Part shown: positions 34,237-45,780 of the stretch, piece after piece
How positions within the stretch are numbered: position 1 is the first letter of the stretch
Layout: every line of letters starts with the position of its first letter
Assembly: GCA_028551475.1 (NCBI GenBank)
Contig: CM052362.1
Span: 3,852,166-3,916,165 of the forward strand
Direction: 5' to 3'
DNA from: Casuarina equisetifolia
Taxonomy: Eukaryota; Streptophyta; Magnoliopsida; Fagales; Casuarinaceae
Length of the DNA: 64,000 nucleotides
The notes under the pieces: generated by a model
What the model saw: only the letters and a program-made list of their open reading frames with translations
Database searches by the model: none
What the model was told of the DNA's origin: nothing
Made by a program: the position numbers and the translations under genes

Positions 34237-35984
34237 TACTTTGCTTCATCCACAAACACAAAGTAGAGAATAAGAGGGAAAGAAAAGCTCTATCAACATA
34301 CTCCGGACACCTGTGCTAAAAATGGAAGCTTGCTTATATCCCATATCTTCTAGCGAGAACAATCAAAGATAGCAAGAAATAGAACCAGATACACTACGAT
34401 TTTAGAGGATATTGTGAAGTTTTTAGTCTATTCTGCATAAGCTATTCCGGACTTAGAAGTAAATTGACTCTTTATTTTGTGTGGATATGGATTCTGCAAG
34501 CATAGGTCCTCTGGAAGGTCTAACCCATGGACGTGATGAAGGGGCCAATGATGAGAACGGTGATAAAAAATCATTTGGGGCGTAACAAAAGGCCAATGTT
34601 AGAAAGCATTTTCCTTTTGAGGCTATGCTACTTGTCATACGATGAAAATGTTGTTTCATTCCCACTTTTGAAGTTTGAAACTAACTTTCTTTCTTTAATT
34701 TCATATGATCATGCTTACAAAAAGGACTAAGGGATCCAACACTTTGAACCCTTTTACCATGTCAAGGGCATGGGTCAGGGTTCATCTTAAGTTATCTTGT
34801 TAGGATCAAAACGACACAAATGAGCTCAAAGGAAGGCAATCTTCATAGAATAACGTAGGTGATTCTAATAACAAATTTTCTACATCTAGTAATTGGGTGC
34901 TATAAAATTTAGGATTTTCTCTATTAATATTTTTTAAGAAATTTCTTGTGTTTTCTTTTGGTTTAATCACAACTTGATTTTACAATAAAAAGAAAATATA
35001 TAAGAATATCTTTGAAAAATAAATGGTTGCTAAAAGTTAACTTCAGAACAATGGACAGAGCAAAAGTAGTTGCATCATTTAAGTACTAAAATTTCTTTTG
35101 AAATATATTTGAAAAAAGTGCTTACGTAATTAAGTTTATAGTTCTTGTAATAACACATCATTGAAAAAAAAAAGTTGAACGAATGAAGAAGGCATTAACT
35201 TCAAGGTATAAATCATACACTTTACATGTTTTAGTAGATACTAGAACTACAATTTGTAGCAAATACAATTTCTATTTGTCAAATTAATAAGAAAAGGAAT
35301 ATCAAAATGTGTATTGAAATAAATATCAAATACCCATTGAAAAAGATGGGATCAAATGGAAGGCTCTAAACATCTTAATGGATACTAAAAACTCATAGTT
35401 CTTGTAAAAAATGTGGAATATATCCCTTGCTTAAACTTTTTTTTTTTTCAAAAAAGAAAAGTGTCTATCTTTGACCAACATTTACTTAAGCAAAAGTCAT
35501 TCTTTTATCCTTTTATTGTGTAGACCTAAGGATATTGGGTTAGGACTTTTCATAAAGAACATATATTTAATATATATTTTTTGTGAAAATTATGTCTCCT
35601 TTTTTTTTTGTAATTCTTATAAATTAAAATTTGATAAAATAATTGAATTATTTGAAAATTGGGAGTTCATAATTTCATATATATGGCAAACAATGAGATC
35701 AGATGGGGCAGAATCAAGTGCGGGAGTCTTAACAGATGGTTAACATGCCGCCAGGATCATGTCTGATTGTGTAAGGATCTTTCATTTCATTGTTATAGGG
35801 ATCTTTGTTTTTTAATCTTCTTCTTCCTTTTGTCCTTAATCTTTTTTTCCATTGTTATTTATTTATTTATTTAGAATATCATCTCAATAATCATGTAGGT
35901 GGTCCCGCCCTTTTTTCTCATTTCCTGGTGCTCAGGAAACTTCTTAAAATATAGATATTTTACCTCCGGTAGCTTCCAGGTGAA

Positions 35985-36115
35985 ACGTGGCAAGATCTGG
36001 GACCTCCAGAGCTCCAGATCATAACTAAAGAATCCCGACTATCTCGGTCATAATTAAAGTCTTCATCAATACCCAGGCCGGAGTTGCCTCGGGTAGCTTT
36101 CAAAGGACACGTGGC
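35985..36115 (+). promoter_or_regulatory. ABRE/G-box-type motifs, DREB2 copy A
   Basis: ACGTGGCA (35985-35992) and ACACGTGGC (36107-36115) match the ABRE core bound by bZIP factors in ABA and drought responses. Both are kept in copy B (second at 52963-52971). Short motifs like this can occur by chance, but their conservation and location within 340 bp of the start codon support a role. Confidence 0.55.
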
Positions 36116-36233
36116 GGGATCTGGGAGGTCATATCTCCCGATCATAATTAAAAGAAATCCCGGAAGTATTAACTATCTCTCTACCTTCGCTAAATCAAAA
36201 CTATCTTGCGTTTTCTGTTCCAACCAGCTTTTC

Positions 36234-36246
36234 TTCTAGAAGCTTC
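36234..36246 (+). promoter_or_regulatory. Perfect heat-shock element, DREB2 copy A
   Basis: TTCTAGAAGCTTC is three alternating TTC/GAA units with 2-bp spacing, the site for heat-shock factor trimers. It lies 78-90 bp upstream of the ATG, and is identical at 53090-53102 in copy B. DREB2A-type genes are known to be induced by heat and drought. Confidence 0.6.
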
Positions 36247-36323
36247 CATACGCGTTTTCTGAGAGAAAGGCTTCACTAGTTCGTCTGAACTTGCGTATTC
36301 ATCGTCGGAAATACGTAATCTCG

Positions 36324-38002
36324 ATGGCCGTGTCGTCGGAGGGGAAGGTAGTCAGGTTGGTTTATCGAAACCTTTCTCGAAGTTTATTTGAGTTTTATGT
36401 TTTTTCATTTTTTTTCTTTTTGCGTTTTCATTTTCTCGGTTAAGAATTCATGCTTATGGTTCTGTAATGTTCAATTTGGTTACTTGTGGGTATAATTTGG
36501 GTTGGGGGGTGGGGTAGACGCGAGCCCCCTCCAGACTCCACCGCGGTACAGAACTGTACTCTATTTCCATTACTACTCTGTTTGGATATGTAGCTTTTAT
36601 TTAATATTACTCTGTTTGGTTTGTCGGGGGAGGGGGAGTTGAACCCCCGTCAGGCCACCGCAATAAGAACTATACTCTATCTCCAGTAGTGCACTGTTTG
36701 GATACGTAGATTTTATTTTGTTTTGTTTTGTTTTTGGATTTTTGCTTCCAACCCTTACTGCAAATTGTAACAGTTTTTTTTATCAGGGCAATACCTTGTT
36801 GTAATTTATTTTTCATATTACTGCCCAAGATAATTGAGCAATGATTGTGGGCAAAGAGCTGACTCGATGTCTCTTCTTACAGTATTAATCTGTTTGGATA
36901 CGTAGATTATATTTAGTATTACTCTGTTTAGTATTACTCCGGTTGGTTTACTGGGGGAGTGAGTGGGCGTCCCCCCATGCTCTGCTGCAATACAGAACTA
37001 TACTGTATTTTCAGTATTACACTATTTGGATATGTAGCTGTATTTTCAGTATTACTCTGGTTGGTTTACGGGGAGAGTGGGATTTTTGCTTCAACCCTTA
37101 CTGCAGATTCTGACTCTTTTTTCAATCAGGGAAATACTTTATTGTAATTTATTTTGCATTTTACTGCCCAAGATAATTGAGCAAGATTGTGGACAAAGGG
37201 CTGACTCGATGTCTCTTCTTGCAGGAAGAGGAAGTCACGGAATGGAGAAGACACAACTCTATTAGTGGCTGAGACCCTTTCCAAGTGGAAGGAGCATAAT
37301 GCTCGGCTTGAAGCTTGCAATAATGAGGGTGAACCAGTTCGTAAAGCTCCAGCCGTGGGGTCAAAGAAGGGATGTATGAAAGGAAAGGGAGGGCCTGAGA
37401 ACTGGTTATGTAAGTATAGAGGTGTTAGGCAAAGGACATGGGGGAATTGGGTTGCAGAAATCCGCGAGCCAAAAGGGAAAAGGCTCTGGCTTGGTACTTT
37501 TGCAGATGCAATTGAAGCCGCCTTTTCCTATGATGAAGCTGCGCGAGCAATTTATGGCCCTCGTGCCCGCCTCAACTTCCCAGATTGCTCCCCCTCAACA
37601 AGCTATTTGGCAGCAACACCACAAGTTTCTGATTCTACAACCACATCAATCCAGTCTGAAGTGTATGTAGCTGAGAGTGAAAGTATGATTCCTGCTTCCC
37701 CCAACTTAAGAGACCAGGACAAGAGAGCCGAATTGGGTGTTGATGTTTCACATGCTCAAGTCACGGAAGCTGCCATCCCAAGCAATATACCACAGCCAGA
37801 AGCAAATCCTGAATTGTCTAACACTAGAAGTGATTCTACTAGCGTTGCAAACTGTGTTTGGCATGGACAAGAGTTTTCCATGGATGAAATGTTTGATTTG
37901 GATGAGTTTATTGCACTCTTGAACAGTAGTCCTCAGAGCAATATGGAATCTGTGCTGGGTTGCGGTTGTGATAATTGTCAACCTTGGTTTTCTTTCAACT
38001 AG
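36324..38002 (+). CDS. DREB2: DREB2-type AP2/ERF transcription factor, copy A
   Basis: Two exons: 36324-36355 ([10 protein letters not shown] plus two bases) and 37225-38002, with a GT-AG intron of 869 bp. Joined, they give 269 residues. Residues 11-35 carry [20 protein letters not shown] and WKE, the basic N-terminal DREB2 signature. [13 protein letters not shown] precedes the AP2 domain (about 76-132), with [19 protein letters not shown] (Val14 and Glu19 typical of DRE-binding DREB factors) and ending RARLNFP. Asn replaces the common Lys in WGKW. A Ser/Thr-rich stretch follows, then an acidic [10 protein letters not shown] segment likely used for activation. It should act in the nucleus on drought/heat genes via DRE elements. 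Start chosen because only this ATG plus splice supplies the N-terminal motif in frame. Confidence 0.9.
36356..37224 (+). other. DREB2 (A) intron with a repeated acceptor module
   Basis: The intron holds repeats built on TTTGGATA(C/T)GTAG, GTATTACTCTG and the acceptor phrase ACTCGATGTCTCTTCTT followed by ACAG or GCAG. A pseudo-acceptor AG lies at 36881-36882 and the real one at 37223-37224. Using the first would add a short frame ending in TAG within about a dozen codons. Confidence 0.75.
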
Positions 38003-39221
38003 TGCACAAAGCCATTTGATTTGTCATGGCAGTGGCAGCAGACATCTTCTGAAGTTGATAGTTTTTAGTAAATAGATATGCAGAATATTAGATTTGTAGA
38101 TTAGCAAATTAATGTATAGCTTGGTTGTGGATTTATATTCCACATTTTGAGTGATATTACTTTTGTAAACATTTTGAGTGAGTTCATTCTTTGAAGGGCT
38201 AGATGTCTAGACCTAGTGTTCTTTTTAGCTGATTGAGATGATTCTTTGTAAGTTCTAGATTTCGGGAATTGACCTCCTCTGTACTTTGACATTATACCAT
38301 TTTTTGGTGTCTCATGCTCAATTGATGATCCATCCAGTTTTGGTTTTGTATGATTTGTACTTCAAAAACTTTCTTGTACTCTCTTCTCTTCCTGCTTCTT
38401 TTCTGTTTTGGTTAAGTTTATATAGACATTCCAGCCCATTATAAAGTCAAGGAGGTGTAATCAGAATGCTGTGTGAATTAGAAACATCTTAGTAACTCTT
38501 GGTATGACATTTTATGAATAACTTTTCATGATTCTCAGTATAAACTGCTTCTTTATCTCCGAAGCAACCTAAATTTAAAAGGTAAAGACTTCATCCTCAA
38601 GAGTGTTTTATGGACCTTAGTTCATTTCTAGAGGACCAAGGGACCCCTATTGCTGGCCGCATTGGTATGTGGTTAGAATTACATGAACTAGATGAAAGGT
38701 GGTATCCATGCTAGTGCCAACCTGCATGAACTTGCCATTCGGAATTTTGCCATCATGTGGACAAAAGGTATTGTTGCTTTGTATTTGTATCATGCGATTT
38801 CCCACTAGGCCGATTTCTTTATACATTCTATGCTAGTCACTAAGTTTTAATTTGCGGTTGGGTGTTAACAGGACCAATATATTTTATCACTTCCTACAGT
38901 TGGGTGAGCTTTAAATTTAAGTGGGAATATGTTATGGTTCATTAGAGGTGTTGAGAGCCAAAACACATGAGCCTATGGATCTCCATGTGTAAGGCCTATT
39001 ACGAGAAAGAAACACAACAAAGGACATGCTATACCAACTAGAACTTACAGAGAATTTCCTTCGCGTTCTTTACCTTTTGGGCAGTTTGTCTCTATCTTAT
39101 GCTGGTGGGTATCTGTGTGGAATGCCCAAGATTTGCTTTTCCTATACTGCTACACAGGTACTTTTTTGTGTTGTGCTGCTACATTGCTACACCTCTTCCA
39201 CGAGTGTTGCTTTTCGTATGT
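38003..39221 (+). other. DREB2 (A) 3' UTR and shared flank
   Basis: Downstream DNA matches 55.05-56.27 kb of unit B almost throughout. The start is the likely 3' UTR. No further gene is supported; short ORFs such as 39026-39250 differ between A and B. Confidence 0.6.
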
Positions 39222-39283
39222 TTGTGCTGATGACAAAAAGGGAGAGATAGTATTGTTTGTAGTTGATAGTATTGGATCATCAA
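39222..39283 (+). mobile_element. Copia 3'-region remnant at right edge of unit A
   Basis: GATGACAAAAAGGGAGAGA is typical of the purine-rich 3' non-coding part of copia elements and matches 56277-56330 in unit B, where more of it remains. Similarity between A and B ends at about 39283, so the duplication boundary falls in this relic. Confidence 0.5.
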
Positions 39284-39888
39284 TTTAAATCATTGACTCA
39301 AGAGTCAGTAACCACATTAAACGTAATTTACATCTTTTAGATTCTTTTTTTCCATGTGTAACCCTTATCTCTATAACCTTACTTGACAAGTCTTATAGTC
39401 CTATCACACAAGTAGGTCACTATCGTCCTTACCCCATTTTAAATCTCCATCATGTTTTGTTTGCCTCATAGTTTTAATATAATTTATCATCCATCAAAAA
39501 ACTCACTTGTAATAATAATTGTGTGGCAATTTTTCCAATAATTTTTGTATATTTCAAGATCATATGACTGAGGTTCTAATAAGTCTCAACAAGGCTAATT
39601 AGGGGCTATACTTTCTTTGTTCATCCATTCTAGACTCCTTTTATCATGTTTCAACGTTATTTACTTTCCTTAAAGAATCCTTCATGTATTCTACATGCTT
39701 TGTCTTGTTGTAATTCAATTTTTCGTCATGATAGTTGGCATCGTCAGTTTGGCCATTTGTCTTTAAAAGTTTACCACATAAATACACAATCAATTTCTTG
39801 CCCTTAAAATTTTTCTTGCCTGATTTTCCTTTTGGCAAAGCAAACACGCAATGCCTTTCTAGTTCGCACCACTGCAACTAGTTTCATT
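39284..39888. other. Junction segment between units A and B
   Basis: This 0.6-kb stretch has no copy elsewhere in the window. It is AT-rich. The minus frame 39644-39877 (77 residues, Lys/Asn-rich, contains KGKSGKKNFKGKK) is not recognised. It may be old transposon sequence caught at the duplication junction. Confidence 0.4.
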
Positions 39889-40082
39889 TTTCCAGCTACC
39901 ACGTTTAACTATCTTATATGTTCAACCAATGAGCCAAGAATCTAGCATAGATTCGAGGCATTTGAGACGGGATTTGAACATATAAGCTGTCTTTACCGCA
40001 TTTTGAATTGTTTGATACAATTCTGAAATGCTGATCCAAATGGTGCTCCCAAAGTAGCCCCTCCAACCAACGTTCTTACCAT
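39889..40082 (-). pseudogene. RPW8 N-terminal remnant R7
   Basis: The unit B partner of R2. The start codon is at 40080-40082, but the coding region is cut at about 39889, at the position where copy R2 has MVAGELEEE. It is frameshifted. The cut is the left end of unit B. Confidence 0.75.
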
Positions 40083-42023
40083 TACTTTACTTCTTCAACA
40101 AACTCAAAAGCTCTATCTAAGCAAGAAGACACTCTGGAAACCCATGCCAACAATGGAAGCCAACTTATATCTCAGATCTTCAATTTCTTCTGACTTTTTT
40201 TGTGCTGACGAGCGAATCGCACAAAATATGAGCAGGAACAATTTGAGATAGCAATATGAACAAACAAGTACATATGCACCTTAATTAAAGGCTAAATAAA
40301 TTGACGAAAACCTGGCTCGCCAGTCCTGGATTTATGTGGAGTAGAGATCAATTTTCGGACTGTTCCCGTATATCAAAGATTTAAATTCTATGTCGTCCCA
40401 TATATCAAAGACTTAAAATTCCATGTGGTCCGGCATATCAAAGACTTCAAATTCCACGTCGTTCCGCATATCATAGGCTTAAAATTCCATGTCGTTGTCT
40501 TTGGACTGTACCTGTCCCAAAAAGTCTTACACTTCAATCGTTGTCTATGGTATCTTCACGTTTTCACCAAGCGCGCGTGCTCCAGATGCACTACAATTTT
40601 AGAGGATATTCTCCACGTTCTCATATCTTCTCACTCTTTTGAAACAAAATGGTTTCCTTCCTTCTTGATCAACATCCTGCCATATCTTCCCAACAAGTTA
40701 CTTTTGTTTTGATGGAAAGTCTATGATTTTGGATGGGAAAGCAAGCTGTCGTCAAGGGGAGGAAAAAGGCCAAGAAAAATGTAGGACCCATGGGTTCCTG
40801 AAGATTCTGCAGGGAAAGGCTCTTGAAGAAATAATAGTGATACATGCAAGACTTGATGAACAGCAAAGAAGACTAAAAGAAACAAAGACTACTGTTCCTT
40901 TATTCTAAAGAAACAAAGAGCTTAGAAAGTGGAAAGCGCTACTAGAGCTGGTTTGAACTGAAGATGAAGACGCGGATTTTGAAGGGCAGCAACCTGTTTC
41001 ATGAAGTTAAGTCTTTTGATTAGCTGAGCATTTAATTGTGGTCTTCTTTTTTGGTTTTTTAACTGGATGTAGGGCGTGGGATGTAGAGCAGAGTTGTGAG
41101 AGGAGTTAAAAACTTTTGTGTAATTGTTATCTTCTTGTGGGATGCTTTATTTTCTAATCCATTCGGGTTCTATGTTAGTTCTTTGAGCACAAGAGCTATT
41201 TAGGGAATCCTCTTTTGTATCTTTGTCTAAGCTTAGAAAGTGGAAAGCGCTACTAGAGCACAATTAGCTTCCGGGTCGTTTTTGACTGTTAGCATCACAA
41301 AAAGCTGTGCCTACCAAACATGACGCATTTGCTGTCATTGTCTCAAGTCTCATCCCTTCGCACTCTCAACAAGGACGGGTAAACTAGATAAAGTAGGATT
41401 TTAGAGCATATTCTGTACTTTTTTGGTACGGTGGGTTCAATAACTTTTAGATTGTAATACACTGTCTGAGGCTTAAAAGTAAACTGACTATCCTTTTGTG
41501 TGCATAACTCTGACTAAAAGTCCTTTACTTTTTCTGTAGATACTTCATTTGTTGAAAAAGTGTTGAACTTATGGTTTCTGCTAAGGGGTTTACGTTAAAA
41601 CACAGTAATTATTGTCTCTTAATAATGAGGCTGCTTCGTAATTAAGTTGAAGCCCCCCACGCTCCAAATGTGGGGCTCAAAAGTCTGAACCAACCTGAGG
41701 AAATTAAGATGACATTCAACATTGTCGATGCCCACGAGCTCGAAATGCGGGGTTTATAAGTCTGACTCAATCTGTGTACATCAACCTGTAAAAGCTAAGA
41801 TGACGTCACCACCGCGCTATAATCGCGGGGTTCATAAATCTGAATCAACCTTTCTGCATCAACACGAGGAAACCGTTATGAAATTCAACAGTGTTGAAGA
41901 GATCAAATTTAACCATTTGGGCTTACTGTCCCCTTCCTCGTCAGCCCGAGGAAACTGAGATGAAATTCACTTTTAAAAAGTTGATCTCCGAGCAGCATGG
42001 ATTTCATAATAACTTTTGAGAAG
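40083..42023. other. RPW8 upstream region (unit B); no gene
   Basis: 40.1-40.98 kb matches 14.65-15.48 kb, including the tandem CATATCAAAGACTT array at 40.37-40.49 kb. 40.98-41.22 kb is instead related to 57.25-57.40 kb. 41.27-42.02 kb matches 16.54-17.34 kb. Copy R3 of unit A has no counterpart here. Confidence 0.55.
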
Positions 42024-43634
42024 TGGATAATACCCTCTCTCAGGTCATGCTATAAATCCTTGGGTGATAGAATATTGTGTTCAAAATACTTGTATGTTTA
42101 AGTTTCAAATCGTTTTTATTTACTTCTTGTAACATTGAAACATAAAGTACATACAAGATTGAGCATTCTTCCAATCTCTTGTATGTATTCTTCTTATCAT
42201 AGTATTAAGAGCAAGTTAATCTTTATTTTCTGATATGTTTTCCCATTTGTTTTCCCTCTCGCGTCCGCACTATTATTCCGTTTTTTTTTTAAATCTCTTT
42301 TTCACCTTTTTCTTATTATGATTTTTGTTGAATACATTGCACACCCCAATGTTTTCCCTTCCTAGACAGCCGCTCCAAACCGTGTTCTTGTTCACAACTT
42401 GTTGATGGATGCAAGTAGCGATGAGGACAGAGCATGAGGAAGATCCACTTGCACCAATCGATAACAACCACATGGCAGAGGCTGCCGTTCTCCGCTGCCC
42501 ATTTCAAGAGAACCCCTTGCTACTGCACTAGTGCGATAGGAGGATCTTCTACTTTTGCATTCCGGTGATGCCAGCGTGCTCATTGTCATGGAAAACTCAC
42601 TAGAGCCACCAATTCCGTAGCTTGGAGTAGAGATATAAAGATGACATTATTAAGGAAGAACAAAATTGGATTGGTTGATGGTTCTTTCCTAGAGCCAACT
42701 CTAAATTTGCCCTTATATCCACGGTGGGAGAGATATAATGGAGTTGTTCTTTCTTGGCTTCTAACCTCTCACTTATTAGATATTTACAAGAGATTCACTT
42801 ATGCCACTAGTGACTAGGATGTGTGTCTCATTTGAGCAAGAATTCTCTAAAAATGGTCACCAAAAGTTTTGAATGCAATTTTTTGATCTCATGTACTTCT
42901 TGTGGAACCATTGGTCACTCCAAAGAATGATACTATGAGCAAATTGGCCACTCACAAAAAATAGTCTCTTATGTGTTTGATGCAGCATCCCATTAAGGAG
43001 AGTGACAATCTTCTCATAGTCATTGAGATTAAGTTTCAAGGTCTTCTTGTCATTGGAGACTATAGTAGCCACCTAATTGGTGGAAGTTTGGTTATCCATC
43101 TTCCTTTTATCATAGATATTCTATTGTTGTGAGTAGCAAAAACTTATAGCATTGTTTTTAAAGTGACTAACAATTCCACAATGATCACATGACATCAAAC
43201 TTGTTAATAATCGAGTTCTTCATAAAAAATAAAACCAAATACATAGCAGTGGATTATCATTTCATACATGAGAAGGTAATTATGGGAATCATACATATGT
43301 AGCATGATTTGTCACAAGATCAACCCATGAATATTTCAATGAAGGCTTTAGAAATTTCACAACACCATTTTCTATTAGGCAAGCTAGGCATGTATACTTT
43401 ATGTCGTGTATCAACTTGAAGAGGGATGTTGAGAAAATATATGTAAACCCATTGTATAATGGATAATACCTTCACCCAAATCATGCTATAAACCTTTAGA
43501 TAATAGAATGTTGTAGTTAGAATACTCGTACATTTGAGTTTCAAACCATTTTCCATTTGCTTCTTCTAACATTAGAACACAAGGTAAATACAAGATTGAT
43601 CATTCTTTCAATCTCTATGTATGTGTTCTTATCA
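42024..43634 (+). mobile_element. Short copia relic with two LTRs (unit B)
   Basis: LTR copies lie at 42024-42199 and 43427-43634 with TG...CA ends. A clear primer-binding site TAGTATTAAGAGC follows the first and a GAAGAGGGA polypurine tract precedes the second, so the element is plus-oriented. Before the tract, plus-strand frames read TKYIAVDYHFIHEKV and then LGKLGMY, the end of copia RNase H. The interior is only about 1.2 kb, so most of pol is lost. It predates the segmental duplication (partner at 17345-18988). Confidence 0.75.
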
Positions 43635-43639
43635 ATAAG

Positions 43640-44040
43640 AATAAGTCTTTTTATAATTCCCACATCAATAGCATTGCTTTTGACACTTTCCCTTCGAGTT
43701 GGTGATGCATACAAATCAAAGGTTACTAGCTTGTCGAGAAGGAAGTGATGCTATTGTATCTCAAAGGCTTTAAGGAATAAATCTACTAGTTTTTCCTTGA
43801 TTTCAATATGGGAAGTGTGAATAATTTTACTTGTAATATTTCACATATAAATTGACAATTATTATCAATGTGTTTAGCTCTCTTATAAACGGTAGGATTC
43901 TTAGTTATTTTCATGATAATTCCATTATTACAAAATAAATAAAAAAGCAACAAAGATGATAAAACATCAAGAAGTCTCAAAACTCAAATTACCTCACAAG
44001 AAATGACTATCATGGCAAGATACTTAACTGTGGAAGATTA
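43640..44040 (-). pseudogene. Copia RNase H remnant, minus strand (unit B)
   Basis: The minus frame 43786-43980 reads KRAKHIDNNCQFICEILQ, then a LVDLFLKAFE-type segment and LDKLVTFDLYASPT with a purine tract and the start of an LTR (TGTCAAAAGC) near 43.68 kb. That LTR is cut by the plus-oriented relic ending at 43634. Partner of 19040-19440. Confidence 0.7.
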
Positions 44041-45241
44041 AGATGTTATTTCTTGTTTTCGCATCTTTAGAAAACCATGGACCCATCAAGTGAAGAGAAA
44101 TTATCTAAGAGACTTAGAAAGGATAGATGTGATGGCTAAGTCGTGAGAAAGTAAATTCTAAATTTTGAAACAATGCCATCAATTATGTAGATGTGAAAAT
44201 TAGTTATTCCTTTGTTTCTTTTGCTACTCTTTTATTGTAAAAACTCCAATGTACCCTACCATTCAAAAGCACAAAAATGACAGCAGTAAATGAAAAGAAT
44301 GAAACAAGATTAGCGATGGCTATCAATGTTTATACAGCGTTGGCTAAGTTGGCTACCTCATGACAAGATTTTTTTCTGACGATCCTTCAGTTACTTGTTA
44401 TGCGCAAGAGGAACAGACCCAGTGACTGTTGGGTCGTTGAGGAAAATGTCAACGAGCCTCTTATTCTTGCCACCAACCTTTGCTAGATTAAAAAGAAGCA
44501 AGACAAAAAAACAAATCTTCACTAGCGAGAAACGGTTTCCTAGCTTTTCATTACAAGAGTTATAAGAAAATTAAAAAGGATGTGAGAGGAAAGATTTCAT
44601 CTACCAGAAGAGTTAAGCTTATAAATTATAATAAATTCTTATAAGAATTTTGAAATTTGTCAAGTGTAATATTTAAGTTTAAATAATGATGGTTTGTAAC
44701 CGAACAATCTTGTAAATTTTTACGGTAATATATAATTTAACCTTTCATTAAAACAAAAAAAAAATTAGACAATCCACTTCTCATGAACAAGCTATCCTTC
44801 ATATAACGTGTCTATTAAGATTAGCGATAACTCAAGGACTTAAGAAGCAAACTTACAGACATTTGCTGTCCTAAAAACAGAGTATGACCCTCACAGATAT
44901 CTAGACTCAGAACTACACATTGTTCTACCATAGCCTGAACAACGACTCCTACTACATATTGCTAAATCTCACGCATCGCGCTTCACTGACCTACCGAAAA
45001 TTCTACCTTTCGAAAGGATGATAGCTGGTTCTTGGTGCCTTGCTGATGCCAGTCTGACCCGTAACGTTACCCTTGCAAAAAATTAACGGCTCAGTGCGAA
45101 TGCAATGCCATTGATTTGGGTTCAGAACAAAAAGACAGCATGCTAAGTGATTTGATTTGATTAACCTCTCACGGGTTTCTGTTTAAAAGAATCCACATAC
45201 AACTTCAGAGATTTCATAGGGCACTGACTAAAAGAAAGTCA
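44041..45241. other. RPW8-unit downstream/intron sequence (unit B)
   Basis: Matches 19.44-20.46 kb and 4.95-5.95 kb, with an additional AT-rich block at about 44.57-44.77 kb. That block resembles 15.98-16.13 kb. No gene is seen. Confidence 0.55.
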
Positions 45242-45780
45242 CTATATAGGAAAAAGAATTGGCGATGAAGTACCTTCTTGAGCAGCTGCATCTTCAACTT
45301 CTCCATGTGCACCTGGAGGATCTGAGGAAAAGAACCTACCGTTCCTCACACCCAAATTTATAACCTGAGACATATAATTCAGAGTGGTTTGGATATCCCT
45401 CAAGAGGGCCAAAGTCTCCACTCCATTCCTTGCATTAAATGGTTGAAAATCAACCTGAAAAAACCTCTTAATGTCCTCCTCCAACTCGCAGAGCTTCCTC
45501 CCACAATGAGCTTTCATCCAATAGTTCCACCTATGGACTTTTGAGCTTTCCTGACTAGCTTGTTGCCCTCCTCTATTTTTTGTATCAGGCCTCTTGTTTC
45601 CTCTTCTGAGTGACCAGCTAGTATGTTTAATTGTCTTATCTGTTCAACCAATGACTGCCAAGAATCTAGCGTGGATTCGAGACGTTTGAGACGGGATTTG
45701 AACACACAAGCTTTCTTTACTGCATTTTTAACTGTTTCAGACAATTCTGAAAGCGCGGATCCAACCAATGCTTCTGACAT
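45242..45780 (-). pseudogene. RPW8-domain copy R8 (frameshifted)
   Basis: Start at 45780 (MSEALVGSALSELSE), with an in-frame loss of the GGAALGS segment seen in R4. The frame runs to the NKLVRK position and is shifted near 45530-45545 by small deletions around the KVNWW motif. The second part (45242-45517) reads YGRKL...CELEEDIKRFFQVDF and ends in AAAQEG, where a GTACTTC splice donor follows. Thus this copy has the short, donor-bearing 3' end, not the Cys tail of R4. Its partner R4 in unit A is open. Confidence 0.8.

Larger units (their letters stand above)
34237..36323. other. RPW8 R6 upstream DNA and DREB2 (A) 5' flank
   Basis: Matches 50.5-53.18 kb of unit B except for small deletions and the extra block in B at about 52.13-52.83 kb. 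AT-rich to 35.75 kb with no supported gene; 35471-35743 plus is a low-complexity frame. The last 350 bp are the DREB2 promoter and 5' UTR. Confidence 0.6.
14420..39283. repeat. Tandem segmental duplication, unit A
   Basis: Collinear with unit B (39889-56330): same order and orientation of RPW8 copies, copia relics, GNAT-like/L37a fragment and DREB2 gene. Offsets are about 24.5-25.5 kb before the Sirevirus and about 16.3-17.05 kb after, as expected from the 8.3-kb insertion and smaller indels. Confidence 0.9.

Noticed and set aside
35960..36145. Minus-strand ORF with internal repeat in the DREB2 promoter (also 52786-53079)
   Set aside because: Overlaps the conserved promoter motifs; the repeat comes from a duplicated CCCGATCATAATTAAA-type promoter phrase, not a protein.
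37422..37670. Alternative frames inside the DREB2 exons (also 54473-54721, 37748-37981, 54799-55032)
   Set aside because: Shadows of the AP2 coding frame, conserved only because the two copies are nearly identical.
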